Shown here piece after piece: positions 23,490 through 32,160 of a DNA stretch of 35,562 nucleotides. The stretch covers positions 1-35,562 of the forward strand of contig DXEW01000027.1 of NCBI GenBank assembly GCA_019114755.1. The letters are read 5' to 3'. The translations under genes were made by a program, and so were the position numbers. The notes below the pieces were generated by a model. It did not search any database, had not been told where the DNA came from, and saw only the letters and a list, made by a program, of their open reading frames with translations. Position 1 is the first letter of the stretch. Every line of letters starts with the position of its first letter. The stretch comes from Candidatus Borkfalkia faecavium. GTDB taxonomy: Bacteria > Bacillota > Clostridia > Christensenellales > Borkfalkiaceae.

Positions 23490-23518
23490 TTGCCTAAATA
23501 CGCGATTTGATATATAAT
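23490..23518 (+). promoter_or_regulatory. Promoter of the lipoprotein at 23606
   Basis: TTGCCT (23490-23495) and TATAAT (23513-23518) have a 17-base spacer, about 90 bases upstream of the ATG. Confidence 0.75.
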
Positions 23519-23605
23519 AGAAAGGTATATCGGCAGGTCACGGCCGAAGGGGCGGGGCGTATATGCCCGCCCGAAAATCACAGATCCAAAAGGAGTTTTG
23601 CTCAT

Positions 23606-25588
23606 ATGCTGAAAACGGGCAAAAAAATCGTATTGCTGCTTTTGGCGCTCGCCCTCGCCCTCGGCGTTCTGGCGGGCTGCGGCGGCTTGTATAAGCAGAC
23701 CCCGCTCGACGGGTACACGCCAAGCGATAACGCGGCGGAGTCGAACGGCGGCTTTGTGGTCAAAAAAGATAACTGGTACTACTTCATCAACGGCGCCGAA
23801 GACTACACCGCCGAAAACAAGTACGGCGATGTGGAAAAGGGCGCGCTCATGCGCATTTCCGAGTCCGACCTCTCTTCCGGCAACTATGCCGAGGCAGACG
23901 TGGTGGTGCCCCTTCTGATGGTATCGCAGGACTATACCGCGGGCGTGTTCGTCTACGGCGACTATGTGTATTACGCCACCCCCAACGCCGTCAGCTCGAT
24001 CGACGGCACGGTGGAAAATTCTTATCTCGACTTCAAGCGCAGCAGCCTCGACGGCTCTGAGACCATGAAGAGCTACTACGTGCAGGTGAGCGACAACACC
24101 ACTGCCTACCGCTATGTAGAGGTAGACGGCACCGTGTACCTGCTGTACGTCGATTCCGCCAACACCGAGATCCATTCCTATAACACGGTCACGGGCGAGA
24201 ACACCGTGCTCGTTTCCGGCTATTCGGCTTACGCGTTCGACTCTTCCGACCCCACCGATCCCACAGTATATTATACGATGCCCGTGGTCAAAAAGAATAC
24301 CTACGAGTATCATGCGGAAGAAGGCGACGCGCATTTCTCCACCGAATCGTACAACCAGCTGTATTCCGTGCGCGCAGACGCAACTGCCTGCCCGTACGAG
24401 ATCGACCTTTCCGACGGCTACGTCGATAACAACATCGACGAGGGCAAAGAGGGCCACACCATGGAGTATGTCAACCTCGGCACCCTGGTGCTGGACGGCA
24501 TCGGCAACGACAAAAAGGTCCCTTCTCCCTTCAACCACGACTGGTCTGACGGCGTGCGTATCGACAGCGCCCGCGGCTACACCTATTCCATCGTCAAATA
24601 CCAGCAGGGCGAGCTGTACCTCTCCGTGACCAATCTCGACGCCTCCGCGGCATTCATCTATGTGCTGCCCGCAGACGCCGTCGGCAGCGGCTGGAACAGC
24701 ATCACCGCCAACCCCGGCGCAAGCGGCAGCGGCGAGCTGGTTCCCATCGCCGTCTCCACGGCCAACGCCACTTCGTCCGCCCTGTTCTATAAAGAGGGCG
24801 ACAGCTACTACTACATCTATGTAGACGCCAACAGCGCCATCGTCCGCGTGCAGGTCTCAGAGAGCGCGAGCGATGCCGACTACGTGCGCGAAACGACCTA
24901 TCTCGCCCGCCAGCAGACGGGGGCTTCGCTGCTGTATCTGAACGACGGCTTCCTGTACTACTCCAAGTCGGGCACCAACGGCAACGCCCTCTGGCGCGTC
25001 CGTTACGACGGCGCCCGCACCGACTACGTCGGCTTCGGTAACGACAACTATGGCGAGTACAAGGCCGTGCGCGTGCTCGAGCTGGACTACAACTCCTCCT
25101 GGTATGCGCCCGAGGTCATCGGCGGCAGCCTGTTCTTCGGCAACGCCGAAAGCTATGCCGAAAACTATGTGTACGTGATGGACTTGCCCGAAACGAACAC
25201 CGAGCTTGCAGAACTCAACGAGGTGTACGAAGAGGTGCAGGATACCTTTACCGAGATCGCCAACAACTTCACCGACGCAGCCAACGCCGCGCACTACTAT
25301 TACTATGCCGGCAGCCGCGAGGTCATCGATTTGGAAGAGCACCTCAGCCAGTATGAAGAGGAAGACCTCGAAGTGCTGGACGCCTACATCGCCTGCGGCA
25401 GCTCGCACGGGTACGACTTCGGCGGCTTGCAGAAGGAAGACGGCAAGGCAAACGTGCAGGGCTACTTCTATAACCGCATCGGCCTGGTGACGGAAGAGGA
25501 CGCCGAAGCCATCGAAGACGCGCTCGTCTCCGCTTATCTTCTGACCGATCCCGACGCGGTGGATGAAACGGAAGAAGAGGCAGAATAA
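23606..25588 (+). CDS. Secreted lipoprotein with beta-propeller-like repeats (DUF5050-like)
   Basis: The 660-residue protein starts with a signal peptide ending in a lipobox, GVLAGC (Cys near residue 25), and should be anchored outside the membrane. The mature part is rich in Tyr, Asp and Ser, with repeated short beta motifs such as DNWYYFINGAEDY, GDYVYYATPNAV, GDSYYYIYVDAN and DGFLYYSKSGTNGNALWRVRYDG. The pattern is that of DUF5050 or other YxF-type propellers in Clostridia. The C-terminal 150 residues are acidic and helical (ELAELNEVYEEVQDTFTEIANNF; EDAEAIEDALVSAY). The ATG at 23606 has AAGGAG upstream; the frame is open further back but passes through the promoter. Function is unknown. Confidence 0.75.
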   Translation: MLKTGKKIVLLLLALALALGVLAGCGGLYKQTPLDGYTPSDNAAESNGGFVVKKDNWYYFINGAEDYTAENKYGDVEKGALMRISESDLSSGNYAEADVVVPLLMVSQDYTAGVFVYGDYVYYATPNAVSSIDGTVENSYLDFKRSSLDGSETMKSYYVQVSDNTTAYRYVEVDGTVYLLYVDSANTEIHSYNTVTGENTVLVSGYSAYAFDSSDPTDPTVYYTMPVVKKNTYEYHAEEGDAHFSTESYNQLYSVRADATACPYEIDLSDGYVDNNIDEGKEGHTMEYVNLGTLVLDGIGNDKKVPSPFNHDWSDGVRIDSARGYTYSIVKYQQGELYLSVTNLDASAAFIYVLPADAVGSGWNSITANPGASGSGELVPIAVSTANATSSALFYKEGDSYYYIYVDANSAIVRVQVSESASDADYVRETTYLARQQTGASLLYLNDGFLYYSKSGTNGNALWRVRYDGARTDYVGFGNDNYGEYKAVRVLELDYNSSWYAPEVIGGSLFFGNAESYAENYVYVMDLPETNTELAELNEVYEEVQDTFTEIANNFTDAANAAHYYYYAGSREVIDLEEHLSQYEEEDLEVLDAYIACGSSHGYDFGGLQKEDGKANVQGYFYNRIGLVTEEDAEAIEDALVSAYLLTDPDAVDETEEEAE

Positions 25589-25617
25589 AAACGGAACAAG
25601 CGGCCGCCTTTGGCCGC

Positions 25618-25648
25618 AGGGGGCCTTCCCGCAGGGGGAGGCCCTTTT
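25618..25648 (+). terminator. Terminator after the lipoprotein
   Basis: GGGCCTTCCC pairs with GGGGAGGCCC around a GCAG loop (25621-25644), then TTTT. The 200 bases beyond it up to 25847 hold no gene, only GC-rich repeats of AAAGGCGCGCAGCG. Confidence 0.75.
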
Positions 25649-25847
25649 GTATGCCTGCAGGGCAGCGGGGGGAAAAGGCGCGCAGCGGGGTAAAAAAGGC
25701 GCGCAGCGCGGCAGGGAAAATCTCGCCGTAGGGCCGAAAAAGGCGCTCCGAAGGGCGGTATTGCGGCGGCTGTGGCGGCTTTTTTGGCGAAATTTCGTCA
25801 ATTTGTGACCGTCCGCGTAAAAAATGAATATTTATAGAGAAAAACGC

Positions 25848-25876
25848 TTTACAAACAGTATATTTATCAGTATAAT
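25848..25876 (+). promoter_or_regulatory. Promoter of the acidic zinc-ribbon gene
   Basis: TTTACA (25848-25853) and TATAAT (25871-25876) have a 17-base spacer, about 95 bases upstream of the ATG at 25973. Confidence 0.75.
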
Positions 25877-25972
25877 GTTGCCGAAAAAAACAAGCGCGCC
25901 GCGCGTATTTTCCTGTTTTTTTGCACAAAGTACAGGCGCGGGGCGAACAAACCCGAAGATAGAGGTGGAAGG

Positions 25973-26476
25973 ATGGCTAAATACAAAAAGTGCCCCAGAT
26001 GTGAACTCAACTACATCGAAGAGGATAAAGACTACTGCGACGTGTGCCTTGCCGAAATGCAGGGCGGCAAGCTGAAATTTGCCGACCTCGACGATGAAGA
26101 CGACGAGATCGAAAAGACCGAGCTCTGCCCCGTCTGCGGCGAAAACTATATGCGCCCCGGCGAAAAGATGTGCGACGAGTGCAAGCAGCACGCCGCCGAG
26201 TACGACCAGGAAGAAGAGGTCGACCCCGAAAAGGACGAAGCCTGGCGCGATTACCTCGACGAAGAGGCGGACGATCTGACCATGGAGAGCGACGCCATCG
26301 ACATCGGCGACGACTTCATCGACGACTTCGACGACGAAGAATTTGCCGACGGCTATGTGGAAGAGGAAGACTCTTCCGACGACGACGAAGCGGACGACTT
26401 TGCCGACGACTTCACCGACCTCGACGACGACGATGACGACGACGACGAGGATGAAGACGAAGAGGATGATTTTTAG
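25973..26476 (+). CDS. Double zinc-ribbon protein with poly-acidic tail
   Basis: The 167-residue protein opens with two four-cysteine knuckles: CPRC and CDVC at about residues 8-27, then CPVC and CDEC at about 52-70. Each could hold one zinc. From residue 78 to the end the chain is almost entirely Asp/Glu, finishing in a run of Asp and Glu. Small zinc-ribbon proteins with acidic tails can mimic nucleic acid or bind basic proteins, but no function is established here. GAGGTGG lies six bases before the ATG and a strong promoter is upstream. The gene ends six bases before a GTTCAC and 20 before hairpin element copy 6. Confidence 0.75.
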   Translation: MAKYKKCPRCELNYIEEDKDYCDVCLAEMQGGKLKFADLDDEDDEIEKTELCPVCGENYMRPGEKMCDECKQHAAEYDQEEEVDPEKDEAWRDYLDEEADDLTMESDAIDIGDDFIDDFDDEEFADGYVEEEDSSDDDEADDFADDFTDLDDDDDDDDEDEDEEDDF

Positions 26477-26495
26477 AAAATGTTCACACAAATAA

Positions 26496-26994
26496 GTTCA
26501 CACTTTTTCTTTCGTGCTGACGAAAGAAATTGTCGAGATAAACCAAGCCAAAGCAAGAAGACCCCGCCCTGAAAGGCGACTTTTGCGCGCCTTGGGGCTC
26601 ATCCTCATTGCAATACGTAGGTATTGCTGCTTCGTCTATCGCCCCAATCCATCGCAAAATGCGCTCTTTCAGGGTGCGGAGCAATCGCAAGCGGGTAAAT
26701 TGCCGCAGATGCAAGGCAAAGCCCGCAGGTAATATAGAGACATATTACCAAGGGCTTTAACGATGCAGATGTGGTGAGATACCCGCTTCCGATCGGGGGC
26801 TCTTTGCTTTGGCTTGGTTAAGGGGGAGACCTGTTGTTCACCGCCTTTGGCGGCTCTGCAACGGTTTCTCCCCTCTTTTTTTGCCGTTTAGGGGCTCACG
26901 TTTTATAAACGGCAAAAAAATTCACCTCCATCCGTATGCTCATAAGGGAAAAGAGGCAAAAGTGTGATTTTGCCTCTTTTTGAGTATTTGTATG
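26496..26994 (+). repeat. Multi-hairpin dispersed element, copy 6, containing a candidate RNA
   Basis: GTTCACAC (with another GTTCAC at 26482) is followed by hairpin 1, TTTCTTTCG/CGAAAGAAA at 26506-26529 with loop TGCTGA. The 279-nt candidate RNA sits at 26541-26819. Hairpin 2 runs from GGGGGAGACC (26822) to GGTTTCTCCCC (26873) with inner CCGCC-ttt-GGCGG. Hairpin 3 is a perfect 14-bp stem TTTTTTTGCCGTTT / AAACGGCAAAAAAA (26876-26920) around AGGGGCTCACG. After TTCACCTCCATCCGTATGCT comes hairpin 5, AAAAGAGGCAAAA / TTTTGCCTCTTTT (26949-26980), then TGAGTATTTGTATGG. Confidence 0.85.
26541..26819 (+). ncRNA. Candidate structured RNA, copy A (unrecognised class)
   Basis: A 279-nt sequence is closed by a perfect 16-bp stem, AACCAAGCCAAAGCAA with TTGCTTTGGCTTGGTT. 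One arm is CCCTGAAAG (26567) with CTTTCAGGG (26666), enclosing GGCG/CGCC, then TTGGGGC/GCCCCAA (26592/26641) and hairpin GCAATAC/GTATTGC (26610/26621). The second arm is AAGCGGGTA (26689) with TACCCGCTT (26780), extended past one mismatch by ATCG/CGAT. It encloses CCGCA/TGTGG, AAAGCCC/GGGCTTT (26718/26752) and GGTAATAT/ATATTACC (26728/26742). No open frame of note spans it. It lacks the conserved cores I know for RNase P, tmRNA, SRP, 6S or group I/II introns. A near-identical copy lies at 35227. Confidence 0.75.
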
Positions 26995-27290
26995 GAATAA
27001 AAATGCCGCGGCTTCACCTTTCCTGCAAAAGCCGCAGGTATGCGGCAAATGGAGTGCGCTTACCGAAAGGCGCGGCTTTCGGACGCGCAGAAATTGTTTG
27101 TAAAAGGAAAGCGTCGTTTTGCCTCTTTTTGAATATTTGTATGGAATAAAAATGCCGCGGCTTCACCTTTCCTGCAAAAGCCGCAGGTATGCGGCAAATG
27201 GAGTGCGCTTACCGAAAGGCGCGGCTTTCGGACGCGCAGAAATTGTTTGTAAAAGGAAAAAACGGCAAAAGTGTGATTTTGCCGTTTTTT
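26985..27290 (+). repeat. 149-bp tandem duplication of the distal half of the hairpin element
   Basis: The unit TATTTGTATGGAATAAAAAT through GTAAAAGGAAA begins at 26985 and again at 27134. Each contains GCGGCTTCACC...AAGCCGC and a GTAAAAGGAAA end. The first unit ends in an asymmetric GCGTCGTTTTGCCTC segment, the second in a perfect 14-bp hairpin AAAAAACGGCAAAA / TTTTGCCGTTTTTT (27257-27290, loop GTGTGA). The whole interval 26477-27435 holds no protein gene. Confidence 0.85.
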
Positions 27291-27315
27291 AAGTATTTGT
27301 TTTAAATCTCCCTCA

Positions 27316-27347
27316 ATTTTACATTTTACATTCTACATTTTACATTT
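27316..27347. repeat. Heptamer array
   Basis: ATTTTAC and ATTCTAC units in tandem, preceded by CCTCA as in other arrays at 8127 and 34149. Confidence 0.75.
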
Positions 27348-27414
27348 CCGCGCGGCGCGTGCGCGCGCGGCGTGGGCCGAGCGCCGCGGCGGACTACATT
27401 CGGCTCCGCTTGTA

Positions 27415-27453
27415 TGTCAAAAAAGGCGTGCCCCTCTACCGCGAGGGGCACAC
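27415..27453 (-). terminator. veg terminator overlapping the end of the gene
   Basis: On the minus strand GTGCCCCTC pairs with GAGGGGCAC around a 6-base loop (27428-27451), followed by CGCCTTTTTTG. The stop codon of veg lies within the hairpin. Confidence 0.8.
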
Positions 27454-27684
27454 CTTTACCGAAACGCTGCCGCAGACCACTTCTGCGTACGAATACGCCG
27501 TCTTGCCGCGGTAGGCGGCGTCGTCGGGCAGAACGGTGAACAGGGCGGGGTACACGCCCGAAAGTTTGCCCGTAAAGTCGGCGTATTTGTTGCGGCCGAG
27601 GCACACGTGCACGCGCACGCGGCGGTCGGCGTAGCGGCGGATCTCTTCTTTTACGGTGCGCAAATCGTTGGCGGTGCGGATCAT
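27436..27684 (-). CDS. veg: Veg family protein
   Basis: The 82-residue protein reads MIRTANDLRTVKEEIRRYAD, then VHVCLGRNKYADFTGKLSGVYPALFTV and AYSYAEVVCGSVSVKV. The order 'GRKK...GxLxxxYPxxFxV...SYsDvLT' is that of the Veg/DUF1021 family, small basic SH3-like proteins of Bacillota; Bacillus Veg influences biofilm gene expression. Length is typical. GGAGGAAA precedes the ATG at 27684. The last residues are encoded in the terminator stem. Confidence 0.88.
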   Translation of the reverse strand: MIRTANDLRTVKEEIRRYADRRVRVHVCLGRNKYADFTGKLSGVYPALFTVLPDDAAYRGKTAYSYAEVVCGSVSVKVCPSR

Positions 27685-28051
27685 GGCATTTTCCTCCGGG
27701 CGGCAGAATGCCGCAACCCTATTATGGCACAGGCGCGGGGCAAATATACCTCTGCCGTCCGCCGTTTTCAAAAACGGTGCGCATTCCCGCCGGATCACGG
27801 GGGTATTTCCGCCGCGTTTTTCTTTTTTATAGAAAGGGAACAGAAAGGATCGCCGGGCTCTTTTCGCTTTGCCGTGGTCTTCCTGTCAAAATAAAAAGAA
27901 AAAACGTTTACAACAAAGCAGGCAGCTCGCGCCGACTTCGCCGCACCCTTCTTTCCAAAAGAAAAACAGAAAGCGTTTACAACAAAGCAGGCATGGCGGG
28001 CGGGGGGCGCGGCATACAATAGGGTGTAATGCTTCATGGTCGGAGGTGCGT
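27685..28051. other. Spacer with a repeated 20-mer between veg and the SPOCS gene
   Basis: CGTTTACAACAAAGCAGGCA occurs at 27905-27924 and 27974-27993, 69 bases apart, each preceded by an A-rich stretch. GCATACAATAGGG at 28013 offers a possible -10 box (TACAAT) but no good -35. No gene is supported in this interval. Confidence 0.5.
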
Positions 28052-29551
28052 ATGCCTGCACAACCACAGTTTGAAACCTATTCCTATACCGCGCGCGGCC
28101 CGCTGCTGTCCGCGCAGTCTATCGTCGAGTGCCGCCTCGCCGACTGGGCAGACAACGCCGTGCTCGCCGTCTGCCCCGCCGTGCTGCCCGTGGGGGCGGA
28201 ATGCGCCTCCGGCGAGGTGCGCTACAGCGGCAAACTCTTCTTTTCGGCGGTGGCGGCCGCTGCGGACGGCACCCTCATCGCTGCCGAACGGGGGGTAGAG
28301 TTTTCGCACCGCACCCCCTGCGAAGAGGCGGTGCCCGCTGCCACGGCGCGCGTGCGGCTGCGGGTGGATAAAGTGGAGACCCGCCGCGAGGGGCGCTCCT
28401 GCATCCTCTCCGCCATCGTCACCGCCGAGATCTGCCTGTTCGTGCCGTCGCAGCTGCAATACCTGGCGGGCGGCGAGGGGGTGGTGTGCGACTTCGCCCC
28501 CGTGCGCATCGGCAAAAGCGAGTTCTGCAGCGGCACCTTTTCTTTAGAAGAGGAATTCGATACCGACTATGTAGGAGACATCCTCCTGCACAGCGAACAG
28601 GTGGTGCCCACGCGGGTGGCTGCGTGCGCGGGGTATTTAGACGTATCCGGCGAGATCTTGCTGAACGTTTTGGGCAAGCGCGAGGGCGAAAACGAGCCCG
28701 TCTCTTACGAGCGGCAGATTCCCTTCCGTGCCGAGATCCCCTGCGAAGGCGCCGAGAGCGGCATGCCCTGCCGCGTGCAGGTGCGGGCGGAAGAGGTCAG
28801 CCTCACCGCCTCGTGCGATGAAGAAAAGGACCGCTGCCGCATCCTCGCCGCCGTCACCGCCTCCGTCTCCGGCGAGGTGCTGCGCGCCGACGAACTGCAG
28901 ATGGCGCGGGACGCCTTCGCCCCCGGCTTTGCCTGCCGCCTCGAGCGGGCGCGCATCGCCTGCCGCGAGCCCGCCTGCTCCTTTACCGCCGCTGAACGGG
29001 TGTCGGGCGAGGCGGCCGTCGTGGAAGGGGAATTGGGCAAAGATGACTCCCTCTCCGCCGCGGCGCTGGCAGAGGCGGAATGCACGGCGGCCTGCGGCGA
29101 AGGGGAGCTCTCCGTCGAGGGCGCGGTGCACGCTTCTCTCTTTTGCAAAGGGGAAGACGGCATGCCCAAGTGCGTGCGCATCGCCCTGCCCTTCGCCTTC
29201 CCCGTCCGCTGCGACCGCGCCCATGCGGGCGACGCGGCGGAAGTCACCTGCTGCTGCCAGGGCGTCTCCGTGCGCCGCCGCGGGGGCGGCATCGAGGCGG
29301 AGTGCTCGCTGCGGCTGTTCTGCACCCTGACTTCTTCGCAGGAGAGCGAGTATGTTTCCGACCTTTCTGTGGGGGAAGAAGTGCGTGAAGAGCGCGGCGC
29401 GGTGGAAGTGTTCTTCGCCGCCGCCGGCGACACCCTGTGGGAGATCGCCAAAAAGATGCAGTGCAGCCCCGAGGCGCTGAAAGAGTCCTGCCCCGGCATG
29501 GAATTCCCGCTCTCGGGCAGCGAGCGCATCGTGGTGTGGAGAGGGAGATGA
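28052..29551 (+). CDS. SPOCS/DUF3794 and LysM domain protein
   Basis: The 499-residue protein has tandem SPOCS-type (DUF3794) domains over about residues 20-420, with recurring beta segments such as YLDVSGEILLNVLGKREGEN and IPFRAEIPCEGAE. A C-terminal LysM motif at about 450-497 reads VFFAAAGDTLWEIAKKMQCSPEALKESCPGMEFPLSGSERIVV. The architecture is common in spore-coat and cortex morphogenesis proteins of Clostridia, so it suggests a sporulating ancestry; LysM binds N-acetylglucosamine-containing glycan. GGAGGTG lies before the ATG at 28052. There is no signal peptide, as expected for proteins acting from the mother cell. It ends two bases before hairpin element copy 7. Confidence 0.85.
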   Translation: MPAQPQFETYSYTARGPLLSAQSIVECRLADWADNAVLAVCPAVLPVGAECASGEVRYSGKLFFSAVAAAADGTLIAAERGVEFSHRTPCEEAVPAATARVRLRVDKVETRREGRSCILSAIVTAEICLFVPSQLQYLAGGEGVVCDFAPVRIGKSEFCSGTFSLEEEFDTDYVGDILLHSEQVVPTRVAACAGYLDVSGEILLNVLGKREGENEPVSYERQIPFRAEIPCEGAESGMPCRVQVRAEEVSLTASCDEEKDRCRILAAVTASVSGEVLRADELQMARDAFAPGFACRLERARIACREPACSFTAAERVSGEAAVVEGELGKDDSLSAAALAEAECTAACGEGELSVEGAVHASLFCKGEDGMPKCVRIALPFAFPVRCDRAHAGDAAEVTCCCQGVSVRRRGGGIEAECSLRLFCTLTSSQESEYVSDLSVGEEVREERGAVEVFFAAAGDTLWEIAKKMQCSPEALKESCPGMEFPLSGSERIVVWRGR

Positions 29552-29553
29552 GA

Positions 29554-29790
29554 GTTCACAAAAACCTCGCCGCGACGGCGGCTGCGGTTTTTCGTGATTT
29601 GAGAGACAACCCGACGTTCGCGTATGCTACGCAACGCTCTGCGTCCGGTTTTCTCTCGGCTGCGCGGCTTTTAGGGGCACACCCTTATCAAACGCCGCGC
29701 AAATTCACCTTTCCTGCGTGCAGCTCCCCGCTGCAAGGTGAAAAAGGCAAAAGCGTGGTTTTGCCTTTTTCGTTTTTGTTTGGAGCGACA
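29554..29790 (+). repeat. Multi-hairpin dispersed element, copy 7
   Basis: GTTCAC begins two bases after the TGA of the SPOCS gene. Hairpin 1 has AAAAACC/GGTTTTT with inner GCCGC/GCGGC (29560-29592), then CGTGATTTGAGAGACAACCC. Hairpin 2 is nearly identical to copy 4. Hairpin 3 is TGCGCGGC/GCCGCGCA (29661-29701) with loop TTTTAGGGGCACACCCTTAT. Hairpin 4 pairs TTCACCT with AGGTGAA and GCAGC with GCTGC (29704-29742). Hairpin 5 is a perfect 13-bp stem GAAAAAGGCAAAA / TTTTGCCTTTTTC (29740-29771). The tail GTTTGGAGCGACAG matches copy 4. Confidence 0.85.
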
Positions 29791-29838
29791 GAAAGTTGCT
29801 AACAGCCCCGCGCGGCGAAGCGCGCGGGTACCTACCCA

Positions 29839-29920
29839 CTGTCACGCTGAGCGGAGAGGCGAAGGCGTTGCCGAGCCGCGCAGCCGAACGTGCCCCTGAA
29901 AATGTAAAGTGTAAAATGCA
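29839..29920. repeat. Degenerate GTCACGCTGAG palindrome and heptamer remnant
   Basis: GTCACGCTGAGCGGAGAGGC resembles the left arm of the dispersed palindrome, and ATGTAAAGTGTAAAATG the heptamer array, both following element copy 7 in the order seen after copy 4. Confidence 0.55.
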
Positions 29921-29934
29921 GGATTGATGAATTG

Positions 29935-29967
29935 AAAAAGACGGAACCTTGTTGTTCCGTCTTTTTT
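29935..29967. terminator. Bidirectional terminator between convergent genes
   Basis: AAAAAGACGGAAC and GTTCCGTCTTTTT form a 13-bp stem with a 6-base loop; T-runs flank it on both strands. It serves the minus-strand membrane protein at 30007 and any read-through from the left. Confidence 0.85.
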
Positions 29968-30006
29968 AATGTCGGGTATCGGCCGCGCCGCTTTCTCCGC
30001 CGCAGG

Positions 30007-30585
30007 TCAATTCTTTTTGTCGGTCCCGCCGCACTGCGGCAGGCGGGCGGCCATCATCTCTTTGGCGGCCTTCACGCCGTCTACGCGGGCGATGACTTCG
30101 GTGAGGTCGACGGGGTTGCCGTGACGGTCGCGGGGCACGGTGGGCACAAAATAGCGCTTCCCCAGGCCGATGCGGAATTTATGGTCGATGTATTCCGTCA
30201 GCACGTTCACGAACAATCCCCACAGCAGAAAGGGGATGGAGATGGCAGCCACCAGCAGCGAAAACCAGCTTAAATTGTGCACCGCCGACAGCACCAAGCT
30301 CAAAGAAAGCCCCGAACAGAGCAGCTGCAGCAGGTATTTTGCCATCTTGATAAAGCGGTGTGCCGTGGGGCGGGGGGCGCCTTTTAAGTTGATGCGGTAA
30401 CTGATGAAGGTGATCAGCGCCGACAGCACGAACGACGCCACGATCAGCGCCAGCAGCACGATGCTGAGGGCGTTGCCGAAGGTGCGGTAATAGTACACGG
30501 CGTACACGGTATAGGCGGTGTAGCCCGTCAAAAACAGGCAGCTGATCACAAACCGCGAGATGTTCAAAGTAGATCGTAAACTCAT
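30007..30585 (-). CDS. Membrane protein of unknown function
   Basis: The 192-residue protein has four hydrophobic segments, at about 10-32, 38-60, 83-104 and 106-130, followed by a soluble tail of about 60 residues containing KRYFVPTVPRDRHGNPVDLTEVIARVD. The ATG at 30585 lacks a good Shine-Dalgarno sequence (upstream reads CTTTTTTGAAAAAATC), but a strong promoter at 30639-30667 and a terminator frame the gene. I do not recognise the family. It is divergent from the oxidoreductase operon. Confidence 0.75.
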   Translation of the reverse strand: MSLRSTLNISRFVISCLFLTGYTAYTVYAVYYYRTFGNALSIVLLALIVASFVLSALITFISYRINLKGAPRPTAHRFIKMAKYLLQLLCSGLSLSLVLSAVHNLSWFSLLVAAISIPFLLWGLFVNVLTEYIDHKFRIGLGKRYFVPTVPRDRHGNPVDLTEVIARVDGVKAAKEMMAARLPQCGGTDKKN

Positions 30586-30638
30586 GATTTTTTCAAAAAA
30601 GCAAGCGCGCGGGGGCGTATGCGGGCAGAACTGTATTT

Positions 30639-30667
30639 AGTATAGCCGAAAACGGGCGGTTTGGCAA
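30639..30667 (-). promoter_or_regulatory. Promoter of the membrane protein at 30007
   Basis: Minus-strand TTGCCA (30667-30662) and TATACT (30644-30639) have a 17-base spacer. Confidence 0.75.
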
Positions 30668-30707
30668 TTATTTTTTTGCGTTTTTGCCGTTTGAAAATCA
30701 GAATCGA

Positions 30708-30737
30708 TTTACAAGGGCGCGGAATTCGTGATATAAT
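30708..30737 (+). promoter_or_regulatory. Promoter of the 2-oxoacid:ferredoxin oxidoreductase operon
   Basis: TTTACA (30708-30713) and TATAAT (30732-30737) have an 18-base spacer, about 80 bases before the ferredoxin subunit start. Confidence 0.7.
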
Positions 30738-30754
30738 ACAAAAAGTAGGTTCTC

Positions 30755-30800
30755 GGGCGGTATGTTTGCCATGCCGCCCGCTCCCGCCGCTATGGCGGGC
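30755..30800 (+). promoter_or_regulatory. Two-hairpin leader of the oxidoreductase operon
   Basis: GGGCGGTATG (30755) pairs with CATGCCGCCC (30770). Downstream CCCGCC/GGCGGG pairs at 30783-30799. GCCCGC at 30776-30781 can instead pair with GCGGGC at 30795-30800, which would break the first hairpin. The second hairpin ends just before the TAGGAG ribosome-binding site. Confidence 0.45.
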
Positions 30801-30818
30801 AATTATAGGAGTGTGACT

Positions 30819-31025
30819 ATGGCATCCATCACAATCGACGAAAAGATCTGCAAGGGCTGCGGTCTGTGCGCGAACGCCTGCCCGAAAAAGGTGATCTCGA
30901 TCAGCAAGCACCGCATGAACGCCAACGGGTATTTCGTGGCGGAAGCGGTCAACAAGCAAAACTGCATCGGCTGCGCCTTCTGCGCCATCATGTGCCCCGA
31001 CTGCGCCATCGAAGTGGAAAAATGA
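30819..31025 (+). CDS. 2-oxoacid:ferredoxin oxidoreductase, delta (ferredoxin) subunit
   Basis: The 68-residue protein is a two-cluster ferredoxin: CKGCGLCANACP at about residues 11-22 and CIGCAFCAIMCP at about 49-60 each bind a 4Fe-4S cluster. It passes electrons from the TPP subunit to external ferredoxin. It is the first of four genes arranged delta-alpha-beta-gamma, the order of the korDABC or vor systems of anaerobes. TAGGAG precedes the ATG at 30819. Substrate (2-oxoglutarate or branched 2-oxoacids) cannot be read from this subunit. Confidence 0.9.
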   Translation: MASITIDEKICKGCGLCANACPKKVISISKHRMNANGYFVAEAVNKQNCIGCAFCAIMCPDCAIEVEK

Positions 31026-31071
31026 GCGGCGCCCGCAAGGGCAGCCGCAGGTTTGTAAGGAGAAAGCACTT

Positions 31072-32148
<1,077 letters not shown>

Positions 32149-32160
32149 GGGAGGAATCTC

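Noticed and set aside
26541-26819. tmRNA, RNase P, SRP, 6S RNA or group I/II intron
   Set aside because: The hallmark conserved cores (tRNA-like ends, the P4 region, the SRP Alu/S motifs, intron core and domain V) are not seen; this was checked by eye only.
27441-27451. AGGGGCACACC at the end of veg as a remnant of element hairpin 3
   Set aside because: It is the 3' side of a proper terminator overlapping the gene end, and none of the rest of the element is present; probably chance.
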